Assembly: GCF_014356525.2 (NCBI RefSeq)
Contig: NC_052514.1
Coordinates: 2,610,669 to 2,674,668 of the forward strand
Source: Nilaparvata lugens
Taxonomy: Eukaryota > Arthropoda > Insecta > Hemiptera > Delphacidae
Direction of reading: 5' to 3'
Length of the DNA stretch: 64,000 bases
Shown here: positions 30,868 to 39,824 of the stretch, piece by piece
Layout: every line of letters starts with the position of its first letter
Position numbering within the stretch: the first letter of the stretch is position 1
Program-made: the position numbers and the translations under genes
Notes under the pieces: generated by a model
What the model saw: only the letters and a program-made list of their open reading frames with translations
Databases searched by the model: none
What the model was told of the DNA's origin: nothing

Positions 30868-31064
30868 AGATACTGCGATACTGATTTAATTGTTCAGTTT
30901 GATAATTATTGTTAAGTTTAATACCGATAGTAAAAAGTGAATATCACTTGAGTTAAATGATTTGAGACTGTCTGTTCAGCAGTAGTCGAGCTACTCTCTG
31001 ATCTCTGATTAAATGCCGCAATTTTTTGATAATTTATAAATGAATTTACAAGGAAAATACACAT

Positions 31065-31312
31065 TCAAAATTCCCCCCACTTCTCCTTCTCCTTCTCCTG
31101 CTCCTCCTCCTCCTCCACAACCTCCACTGCATCCACCATCTCTTCCACAACCTCCTCCTCCTTTTTCTCCTCCACTTCCTTCTCCAACACCTTCTTCTCC
31201 TCCTTTTCCATAATTTCTCTTACATTTTCGATAAAAAATTATAACTCTCTCTCTCACTACCATTCATTTTTATCCTACTCCTTTCACTCTTTCTTCTTCT
31301 TCTTCTCCTTCA
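31065..31312. repeat. Polypyrimidine (TCC/TTC)n tract
   Basis: Long CTCCT/TTCT-rich tract about 200 bp upstream of paralogue 2 exon 1. The Gly-rich ORF on - is its translation and is not credited as a gene. Confidence 0.85.
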
Positions 31313-31506
31313 TTATTTGGATCTTATTTTTGTTATACAATACAGTATTAGAGTATCATTGTTATTGTATAACACTGGGGAATTCAAGCACTTATTATTG
31401 TTGTGAACTGGTAGAAAAAAATTGAACTTTTAAAAGTAGATTACGGTATTATAGTGCTGAATTCATAGATCATAATAGAGTCTTTAATAATGATATCAGA
31501 AATTAG

Positions 31507-31865
31507 AGCAAGGTCCACGTTATAATGGCAGTGGAAGAAAATAGGAGAGCAGCGTTGCCGATTCCTTGCCTTAATAGAGGATATAGCATATACCGGTATA
31601 TCTGATGTAATATTAACTTATATTCTTGTTGAAAATGATCAATAATTATATTATATTGGTAAAAAAATGAATGGATCAATAATAAGTTATCATAATTTGG
31701 ATTAAATATTTTGTTACTTGGTTATATTTCTACATTGTTGAAAAACGATCTGGCAACGTTGCGGAGCTAGATAGGATATCTCTATATCTGCTTTGTCGGA
31801 TGATAGACAAGGATAGCAGCACCAATGTTGATCAAATACTGCCATTATAACGTGGACCTCACTAT
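31507..31865. mobile_element. R1 MITE, full copy
   Basis: AAGGTCCACGTTATAATGGC to ATAACGTGGACCTCACTATA. Upstream of paralogue 2. Confidence 0.8.
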
Positions 31866-34439
31866 AGGTCATATAATAGTATGTGCAAAATTAATAATAT
31901 TGATAACAAAATCAGAAAATTAACCCCAATGATGTGGAATACAGTGAATATACGGACCCTGATAACCCTAGAATTTCAAGGTCAATATCTTCAATAAATA
32001 GTATGAGAAACAGTTTTTTGTTGGATGACTAATTTAGCCTATTGTTTTCTCTCTACATTTCCCTTTTCAGATTAAGAGTGGGATTTTAACCAGAGCTTGA
32101 AAAACATTTCAATAAAGATCCATTTATGCAATGAAGCAATTATTCAAAACGTCAGGACCCAGAGAAAAATTAGTCATAACAAGAAACTCACTCTATTAAC
32201 CTCTATTAGGGTCAAGACACTTTCTCAAATTATCCCTGTTTAATTTTTTGTTCTTTCCCCACTTATTACTTTTAGGATTTTTTAAAATCTTGTACCAAAT
32301 TCTTGAAGTCCTCTGCATAGAAAATCTCGCCTAAGAGCTAGATTATATTTGATTGATTGATTGATTGAGTACTTTATTTATGTAGATTACAATATATACT
32401 GGCTTATACACTTATATACAATAGCTTACAATACAGCAAAATTGTAGATGAATTTACATAATATAGACTAAGAAAATAATTATTGAACTGTATTTGATAT
32501 GAAAAAGGAATTTGTAATATAATAACTACCTATAGAAAATAATCATATTGTTATGCATCTACATAAATTGGCGGAGCTTTGGACATATCAATGTCCATTC
32601 TTCGGAAAGAATATTAAAAATATCCTCCCCACTAACTCTCTACCTAAATCATAGACCGTATCATCTATTTACATTTATTCGATGTTGTAATTGTGCGATT
32701 TAATAAATAATATAATCGTTATTGAAAAAGCGTTTATAAAAACTAAATTCATAATTATTATTAGACAAAAATCCCAATAAAATGCTGTAAAACACCCCAA
32801 AGACTTCTGCGCTACTGCAAATATTGACAACAGGGTAAACAGCTAGGTGGAAATTCGATGAGCGCTACCATACAAAAATTATTTGTCAGCCCGGGAATTG
32901 GGATTTTCGTTTAATAATGATTATTGATTAATTAGCATTTGAACAAATGCAACTCCCAATTATTTCCAAACTAATACACTTGACCTTCAATTTTCAAAAA
33001 GGCCAAAAGCTAGGCTGATTCAATTTTTCAATCAATCAGATAACCATTTATGATGAAAAATGGTTTCAACTAGTATAGCCTGGTACTCTGTAATATATAC
33101 TATTACAATCTATACTAGGCCAATATAATAAAGGAAAGAACTGGCTTATAAACATACGGGATAGGAAAATTATGTTTGACGCATCATCACGTCTCAACTA
33201 CTGGACTGATTAACTTGAAATTTTGCATATAGATTCTTAATTAATCGAGGATGGTTATAGGCCTATATTCAATTCTCCAACATTTCATTACGTCAAGTTT
33301 TAAAATAGACCTTTGGGAAGCACGGGTTTCCAGCTAGTATAATCGAATGGCTCCCCGGAAAAACGTTACAAGCGCAATTTTCAAGAACTAAAAACACGTT
33401 TCAATATTGATTTTTTGGATATTTTAAAAGTATTTTTAAAATTTCTCCAACCAATAACTACTAGTAAAAGTTATAAAATCTATCAATATATGTCACTACA
33501 TGATAGGCAAGAGCACAAGGAACGTTTTTCCATAGAAAAATCTAGTATCGTTACTCAAATTTTCGCGCTTGTAACGTTTTTCCGGGGAGCTATTATGAAT
33601 CAACATCATATTTTGCAGTTATCTGTGAAAATTGAGTACAGTAATTCATTCATCTTTATTGTGATAATTCAATGAGATTTAACAGTCCATTATAAAATAT
33701 ACATTTTGTTAATAATTGTGAGATCCTATTATTTGATAACAAAATTACAAATTTAATCAAATATGCAACATATATGCAAAAGGGCTTCAAGCCTGTTGTT
33801 CCTTTCCTAATCATTCATAATTTATTGAGAATGATATTGTATGTATAAATGTATGAATAAATGAAAATAAAACAGGAAAGACAATAGATAGGTGGTGGAT
33901 AGGATAGGCAATAATTTAGATTATTGATGGATGAATCATTATTTATTCTCAAAATCATATTCATCTATTTCTACATCATGCTTATTAACTTTCGACTTTT
34001 TTACGAACGTACAAACGTTTATAAAATTGATTATTATAAGAAGATAAAAGGAATTATAATAAAATCACTTTTACTTGTATGGGCTACTCTATTAAAATTA
34101 TTTAAAACAATATAAAAACGTGAAGTACCTTTTTATTTGAAACATTTAAAACTTTAAAGCATATCAATTTTTGAATTATAGGTAGATAGTTATCCCTAGA
34201 AAACAATTGAAGGGATTATATTATTTGTAGTACCGTAGGCTATTCATTATTCCACAACATATATAGTACAAAAAACTACCTAAGTTTGTCAATTTAAAAT
34301 TGGGATGTCTAGTCCTGTAGAACATTAAACTTGATGATCATTAAAAGATTGAAAGAATCATGATTATAAATTCAGTATTTATTATTACACATAATACATT
34401 TCACAACTTACTGTTATTGTTTATAAAAATTGTGATAGC
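31866..34439. other. Intergenic region between paralogues 2 and 3
   Basis: Repeats seen: R7 tail at about 32354-32430, R2 fragment at 32758-32915, R3 copy at 33160-33342, and an R11 tail at about 33770-33870 (CTTCAAGCCTGTTGTTCCTT). The phrase AAAACGTTACAAGCGC at 33359 is echoed inverted at about 33565 (GCGCTTGTAACGTTTTTCCG), giving a stem of about 25 bp around a 180-bp loop. No gene recognised. Confidence 0.5.
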
Positions 34440-34635
34440 TATAGTGAGGTTCACGTTATAATGGCAGTGGTGAAAAATAGGAGAACAACGTTGCCGATCC
34501 TCTGTCTTGTCAATGCCTTCCTTGGAGGGTAACTGATACCGGTTAATTGATGTAATATTTACTGTTCATTATCGTTAAAGAATAATCAATTATATTTTAT
34601 TGAGGAACAAATTATATTTTTCAATGATTGTTTGT
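34440..34635. mobile_element. R1 MITE, left half
   Basis: TATAGTGAGGTTCACGTTAT and the standard interior down to about 34625; no right terminal repeat. Confidence 0.7.
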
Positions 34636-34850
34636 TAATGGACCCCAACAAACTATTGTAAACCTTTTTGTACATTATACAGTGACTATTAAGAGATTTA
34701 CTTAATCTCTTAAAGAGAGGACACATTGGAAGTACTGTATGAAATATTTTCCAAAGTATTAATTACAAATTTTGTGCACATGAACTATCAGATATAATAT
34801 AAAATATTTGTAGACGTAGACATTGAACCAATATTTTTGATTTTTTTCTA

Positions 34851-34895
34851 TCAGGCTCCAATCATTTTGGATAAGTCGCTTACATCAATAGGTTT
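34851..34895 (-). pseudogene. C-terminal coding remnant of paralogue 3
   Basis: On -, directly after the 5-bp target duplication, the sequence reads IDVSDLSKMIGA then stop. This matches the end of paralogue 2 (IDVSNLSKLIEA). It is separated from the rest of its exon (39825-39969) by the retrotransposon. Removing the element and one duplication gives a 789-nt total (262 codons plus stop) for the four exons. Confidence 0.85.
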
Positions 34896-35073
34896 TGTTT
34901 TAAGTGGATAGATAATTAGACTGTATTGATAATTAGACTTTATTCAATTGACAATATAAAACGACAAACGACAATAACATAACATGACATGAAGACCTAA
35001 CCTCTAAGCACCAGCCAGCACGGCACTTGGCGCCTAAAACAGATGATTGACTATTGCCAACCTACACACAACA
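34896..35073 (-). repeat. 3' LTR of the Gypsy element
   Basis: 178 bp; on + it begins TGTTTTAAGTGG and ends CACACAACA. Relative to the element it is the 3' LTR. Confidence 0.95.
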
Positions 35074-35092
35074 CGCTTTTTTTTTTTTACAT
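35074..35092 (-). other. Polypurine tract
   Basis: On -, a run of A followed by GCG abuts the 3' LTR. This is the expected place of plus-strand priming. Confidence 0.6.
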
Positions 35093-35310
35093 TGTGACAT
35101 TTTACAAATTTTACATTTTATGAATTAGTGTGAATAAGTCATACAGAACTACAGTAAGAACAACATAAGAGTAAACAATAGTAATAAATCTATATACCTT
35201 CAGGAGTAATCAAAATACATAATACAAGTAGAAGAAAACAATACAATCATCAGAGATAACTATACAAAAGAAGAGATAATTAATATGAGAATCAAAGGGA
35301 TGTCTTATAT

Positions 35311-36456
35311 CTATGTTGTATACTCAGAAAATGAGAATCTTCTTGGCCTTCTAATAACACGTTTTCCCCTCCCTTGAGTGAGACCACCAACCAATGAAAA
35401 AGACAGATCAGGTAAACTAGTATGACAGACATTGTCAGGGAAACCCATAAAGTCCCCACTTGAGCCACCATCTGAAATCTCACTGTTCATTTCCCCTGTA
35501 GTGTCCTCATTTTCACCCCAGAGAGGTACAGAAAAATACATATTAGGTTGTGGGGGAACATTTTGGCTGACATTACCAGTTGCATCCACATTTGTTGTAT
35601 GGTCTCTATGATATCCAGTATGATGTGTGCCAACTAATGGAGTCAAGCCTTTCCTACCTGACTGCTTCAGAAGGTGCTTACGATTCCGTCTGTAAGTGTG
35701 TCCAGAGGCTGACTTCACTGTGTATGACCTAGGCATTTCATCAATAGATACCACTGTAGCAGGGGACCAGATGCTGTCAGGAGTGAGCTTGAAGAAGACA
35801 GATTCACCAACACAAAGAGGAGGTAGCTGGCGTACATGTTTGCCAAACTGTTCTTGAGCTCTCAGTTGTTGCTGCTGGCATTGTTCCTTGTGCTTGGAAT
35901 GGCCTGCCAGAGTCGGAGCTAGAAGTGCATCTGTGATTGGGAGAGTTGACCTGAGCCGTCTGGAAAACATAAGATGCGCTGGTGAGAACATATCACCTTT
36001 TGGGGTATTGCGTTGTTGCAATAATGCCAAGGAGACATCTGAGCCAGAATCATGACACTTGAGAAAAATATTCTTTACAATTTTAACAGCACTTTCAGCC
36101 ATACCATTTGATTGGGGGAAGTGTGGACTGGAAGTTGTATGAGTAATCTTCCAGTCAGTGACAAAGTCCAAAAATTCCTTAGATGAAAAAGGGGGGCCAT
36201 TATCACTTACAAGTTGACATGGAATGCCAAAGCGGCTGAAGACAGACTTGAGAGCAGATATAACACACTGTGCATTAGAGGATGACAGATGACAGACCTC
36301 AATGAATTTGGAATAATAGTCAACAAGTACCAAGTATTTTTTATGATTGAAATCAAAAAGATCAGTACCAATCTTTTGCCAAGGAATATTGGGAATCTCA
36401 TGATTCAGAAGAGGCTCATCTGGATTGGCAGGTCGATATTGATACAGGTAGGACAT
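35311..36456 (-). CDS. Gypsy integrase core and C-terminal region (second frame)
   Basis: Integrase catalytic core with the first Asp in GTDLFDF, the second in SDNGPPFSS and the Glu in SNGMAE (DDE triad). It continues into a C-terminal region with a SIWSPATVVSIDEM block and a NRKHLLK motif typical of Gypsy polyproteins. The N-terminal HHCC zinc module is in the other frame (36405-39590). The two frames overlap by 52 nt (36405-36456), and the switch falls between the zinc module and the core, so the break is a 1-nt-class indel. The Met at 36456 is internal. Confidence 0.85.
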   Translation of the reverse strand: MSYLYQYRPANPDEPLLNHEIPNIPWQKIGTDLFDFNHKKYLVLVDYYSKFIEVCHLSSSNAQCVISALKSVFSRFGIPCQLVSDNGPPFSSKEFLDFVTDWKITHTTSSPHFPQSNGMAESAVKIVKNIFLKCHDSGSDVSLALLQQRNTPKGDMFSPAHLMFSRRLRSTLPITDALLAPTLAGHSKHKEQCQQQQLRAQEQFGKHVRQLPPLCVGESVFFKLTPDSIWSPATVVSIDEMPRSYTVKSASGHTYRRNRKHLLKQSGRKGLTPLVGTHHTGYHRDHTTNVDATGNVSQNVPPQPNMYFSVPLWGENEDTTGEMNSEISDGGSSGDFMGFPDNVCHTSLPDLSFSLVGGLTQGRGKRVIRRPRRFSFSEYTT

Positions 36457-39400
36457 TGTTGGATCATTTCCTTGATTTCTGAAGAAAGAGTAGGCCAGAA
36501 CAAAACATCACGCACTGCATTTTTTGTTCTCTCTATCCCCATATGACCACAATGAAGCTTCTGAAGAATAGATTTTTGCATTTTTTGGGGTACAACCACA
36601 CTATTATTTTTGTATAAAATGCCATTAGCAGTATTCAGTTGTTCTCTGAAGCTATAGAATGGTTTACAAGAGTTGGGTATGGCAGACTGGCGTTGTGGCC
36701 ATCCCTGTAAGCAATAAGATATAAGGAGAGTAATGGTCTCATCAGCAGATGACATCTCTTTGACCTCCTTCAGTGTTTGAGACACTATTGGGAGAGAGGA
36801 ATGGATTAGATTGACATGGACTGAGATGTCATCATCTATCAGGCTTTCTATCTCTGGGAGTGCAGCTCGTGACAATGTGTCAGCCACATGCATCAATCGA
36901 CCAGGTTTGTAAACAATATGAAAATCATATGGTTGAAGCTGAAGAAGCATACGCTGGAGCCTAGCTGGGACACTTGCAAGAAGGCGTTTGCTAATAGTTA
37001 CTAGAGGTGAGTGATCTGTTTCAATAGTAATATGTTGACCATAGATATATTGTCTGAATCGATCACAGCCAAACACCACTGCATAAAGCTCTTTCTCAAT
37101 CTGGGCATAGTTTTGTTGACATGTGGTGAGGGTTTTAGAGGCATAGCATACTGGCTTACCGTTTTGAAGAAGAGCTGCACCCACTGCACTTTGAGATGAG
37201 TCAACTGTCAACACAATAGGTTTTGTGACATCAAAATGTGCCAAAACTGGGGCCTGAGCTATAAGCAGTTTTAGCTTTTCAAACGCCAAAGTGTGGCAGG
37301 TAGTCCACTCAAATACCATATCATTTTTAATGAGAGGACGTAGGCATTCAGTTTCTGTTGCAAGATTTGAAACAAAACTTGATAAGTAATTGATAAGGCC
37401 CAAGAAACGTTGTAGTGACTTTTTATCCTGAGGACACTCCATACCACATATTGCCTTGATACGTGAGTTGTCAGGACACATTCCATCAGCCGAAAATATA
37501 TGACCCATATATCTGACCTCACTTAGCCCAAAGGCACACTTGCTGCTGTTGAACTGAACATTCAGTTGTTGAGCACGTTCAAGAACTGATTGTAGGCGTT
37601 TGTAGTGAATTTCTGCTGTAGCACCATGCACCAAAATGTCATCAAGGTATATGACAACACCTTCCAAATCACCAAAGCAATCCACCATTGTTTTATGGAA
37701 AATTTCAGGAGCACAATTGATGCCAAAAGGAAGTCTGAGAAATCTAAATCGACCAAAAGGTGTGTTAAATGTTAGAATGTGGGAGCTTGCCTCATCCAGT
37801 GGAATAATCCAAAAGCCTGAATTGGCATCAAGAGTAGAAAAAACAGTGGAGCCATTCAATTGAGATCTAATACACTCCAAGGTGGGCAATTGGTAGTGTG
37901 CCCTCAACAGATTTTCATTAAGATGCTTAGGATCTATACATATCCGTAAATTGCCAGATTTCTTTTCTGTTACAACCATGGAACTAACCCATTGTGTTGG
38001 CTCAGACACCTTAGCTATAACTCCATCAGCCTCCATTTTTTCTAGTTCCTGCTTCACCCTGGGGTATAATTTGAATGGTAATTTCCATGGAGGGTCAACC
38101 CTGGGAGTTGCATCTGGTCGAAGCTCAAGTTTACATGGCTTGGACAAACAACCAAGGCCACCAAAAACATCATACTTAGAAATTAACTTAGCATATACAT
38201 CATTTTTTAAAACAGGTCCTGTCAAGTTATGATTGACCACATCCACCTGTTTTAGCAAACTCAGTTGTCTACAAGCATCTATCCCTAGAATTGGGAGATG
38301 CTTCAAGTTAGTAACATGAAATTTAACATTTAAAATTTCACTATTAATGACACAAGGCAGAACTGCATAGCCTAAAGAAGGAAGTGAATTGCCACAGATT
38401 GACATAAGCTTTGAAATACAAGGATTAATAATGGATTTACAAAAACCCAATTCAAGAAATTGATCAACAGATATAATGTTCACTTGAGCCCCAGTGTCAA
38501 GTTGGAACCTAACTGGGTTCCCATTAATAGAAGCACTCAAAAACCAACCTGACTGCTCTTTGTTATTCACAGTTCCAACTGAGCCCACAAAATATGTGTC
38601 AAGATCATTACGAGAATCAATAAAAGTAATATTACCTGAGCAAGAAGTGTCAGAAGTATTCGCTTGATTTTCTTGTGGCTGAGACTGATGGTATTCAATT
38701 GACATCACTGTCTTGCTTCTACACATTTTAGCAAAGGGGTTCAAACGACCACACCTACTACATGTTTTATTAAGTGCTGGGCACTTGAAGCGATGCACCT
38801 GGCCGCACTTATCACAAATGGGCGGCATATTTGGTCTTTGATTCACTTGTCCTGACCGGAAAGGTTGGGTTGAAGAATGATCCTGTTGAATGACATCACC
38901 AGAGTTACTGGGAGTGTGAACATAACCTGAGTTGTTGGCTGGTTGATGAAACTGGTTTGATCCATCCCAAAGAAATCGTCTGTTCACTGCTCCAATTGTC
39001 AAGTCAGAAGTAGGGCACAGGAGGGCTTTGACATGCTGTTGGGACATCACCACTGATCGGCACACTTGCAGTGCTTTTTCTAGGTTAAGGTCCGGATCCT
39101 GGAGCAGGCGTTCTTTAATGTTAGTGTGACTGTCATTGAGTCCACAAATCAAAATATCTTTCACCAGACTATCAGTCAATGACCCAAATTCACAGGAGTT
39201 ACTCAGTGTCTTTAAGGCAGTGACAAAGTCATCAATACTCTCACCTGGCTGCTGCACTCGAGTGAAGAATTTGTGACGTTCAACTGTCAAGTTTTTTGTG
39301 GGGAGAAAATGTTCTTTAAAAAGTTGGACCAACTCCTCAAATTTGATTGCATCTGAGTCTTTATTGAATGAGTTAAAAACTGCCAGCCCTTGAGGTCCAA

Positions 39401-39590
39401 TCAGGGCAAGAAACAAGGCCACTTTCTGTTTGGATGGAGCCTCATCAAGGTTTGCTGCAATCAAAAATATTTTAAATTGTTGAAGCCAGGTCGAGAAGTT
39501 ATTCGCCACATCGCCGGAAAGGCTAAGAGGGTGAATATTTTGTGTCGAAATAGACATGTTGTACTGACAGAGATGCACTGACACTGACAC
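36405..39590 (-). CDS. Gypsy gag-pol polyprotein (gag, PR, RT, RNase H, IN zinc module)
   Basis: 1061 codons. Gag region at residues about 20-200. Zinc knuckles at about 259-290: CDKCGQVHRFKC, then CSRCGRLNPFAKMC. The second has Pro where the usual knuckle has His. Protease DTGA at about 365. RT has the conserved RICIDPKHLN block and catalytic YLDD (VIYLDDILVHG). RNase H has TVDSSQSAVGAALL and an ETDHSPL motif. The integrase HHCC module (HCGHMGIERTKN...CPTC) lies at the end, where the frame is lost. Gag and pol are in one frame. A second in-frame Met at codon 12 is an alternative start. Confidence 0.93.
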   Translation of the reverse strand: MSVSVHLCQYNMSISTQNIHPLSLSGDVANNFSTWLQQFKIFLIAANLDEAPSKQKVALFLALIGPQGLAVFNSFNKDSDAIKFEELVQLFKEHFLPTKNLTVERHKFFTRVQQPGESIDDFVTALKTLSNSCEFGSLTDSLVKDILICGLNDSHTNIKERLLQDPDLNLEKALQVCRSVVMSQQHVKALLCPTSDLTIGAVNRRFLWDGSNQFHQPANNSGYVHTPSNSGDVIQQDHSSTQPFRSGQVNQRPNMPPICDKCGQVHRFKCPALNKTCSRCGRLNPFAKMCRSKTVMSIEYHQSQPQENQANTSDTSCSGNITFIDSRNDLDTYFVGSVGTVNNKEQSGWFLSASINGNPVRFQLDTGAQVNIISVDQFLELGFCKSIINPCISKLMSICGNSLPSLGYAVLPCVINSEILNVKFHVTNLKHLPILGIDACRQLSLLKQVDVVNHNLTGPVLKNDVYAKLISKYDVFGGLGCLSKPCKLELRPDATPRVDPPWKLPFKLYPRVKQELEKMEADGVIAKVSEPTQWVSSMVVTEKKSGNLRICIDPKHLNENLLRAHYQLPTLECIRSQLNGSTVFSTLDANSGFWIIPLDEASSHILTFNTPFGRFRFLRLPFGINCAPEIFHKTMVDCFGDLEGVVIYLDDILVHGATAEIHYKRLQSVLERAQQLNVQFNSSKCAFGLSEVRYMGHIFSADGMCPDNSRIKAICGMECPQDKKSLQRFLGLINYLSSFVSNLATETECLRPLIKNDMVFEWTTCHTLAFEKLKLLIAQAPVLAHFDVTKPIVLTVDSSQSAVGAALLQNGKPVCYASKTLTTCQQNYAQIEKELYAVVFGCDRFRQYIYGQHITIETDHSPLVTISKRLLASVPARLQRMLLQLQPYDFHIVYKPGRLMHVADTLSRAALPEIESLIDDDISVHVNLIHSSLPIVSQTLKEVKEMSSADETITLLISYCLQGWPQRQSAIPNSCKPFYSFREQLNTANGILYKNNSVVVPQKMQKSILQKLHCGHMGIERTKNAVRDVLFWPTLSSEIKEMIQQCPTCINIDLPIQMSLF

Positions 39591-39628
39591 TATGGTAGCC
39601 TACAATAAACGGCGGATACAGCAGGGTC

Positions 39629-39646
39629 CGCTTGCACCTGACACCA
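39629..39646 (-). other. Primer-binding site
   Basis: Immediately inside the 5' LTR on -: TGGTGTCAGGTGCAAGCG. TGG pairs with the tRNA CCA end, and the TGGTGTCAG start resembles PBS sequences assigned to tRNA-Leu in other Gypsy elements (from memory, not verified). Confidence 0.6.
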
Positions 39647-39824
39647 TGTTTTAAGTGGATAGATAATTAGACTGTATTGATAATTAGACTTTATTTAATT
39701 GACAATATAAAACGACAAACGACAATAACATAACATGACATGAAGACCTAACCTCTAAGCACCAGCCAGCACGGCACTTGGCGCCTAAAACAGATGATTG
39801 ACTATTGCCAACCTACACACAACA
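39647..39824 (-). repeat. 5' LTR of the Gypsy element
   Basis: 178 bp. Its first bases on - supply the 12 substitute C-terminal codons and the stop of the disrupted paralogue 3. Confidence 0.95.

Larger units (their letters stand above)
34896..39824 (-). mobile_element. Ty3/Gypsy LTR retrotransposon
   Basis: 4.93 kb, transcribed on -. The LTRs are 34896-35073 and 39647-39824 (178 bp each, TG...CA) and differ at one position that I can see (TTATTC versus TTATTT). The target duplication is GGTTT at 34891-34895 and 39825-39829. Internal order is gag, protease, RT, RNase H, integrase, as in Ty3/Gypsy (Metaviridae); no env-like ORF. The element is young but carries a frameshift inside integrase. 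It interrupts the last coding exon of paralogue 3 in the same transcriptional orientation. Confidence 0.95.

Noticed and set aside
31009..31263. Gly-rich 84-codon ORF on -
   Set aside because: Translation of a polypyrimidine simple repeat; no start context or homologous motif.
36405..36456. Programmed frameshift between the two Gypsy frames
   Set aside because: The shift sits within integrase, after the zinc module, where no programmed shift is known, and no slippery heptamer is apparent.
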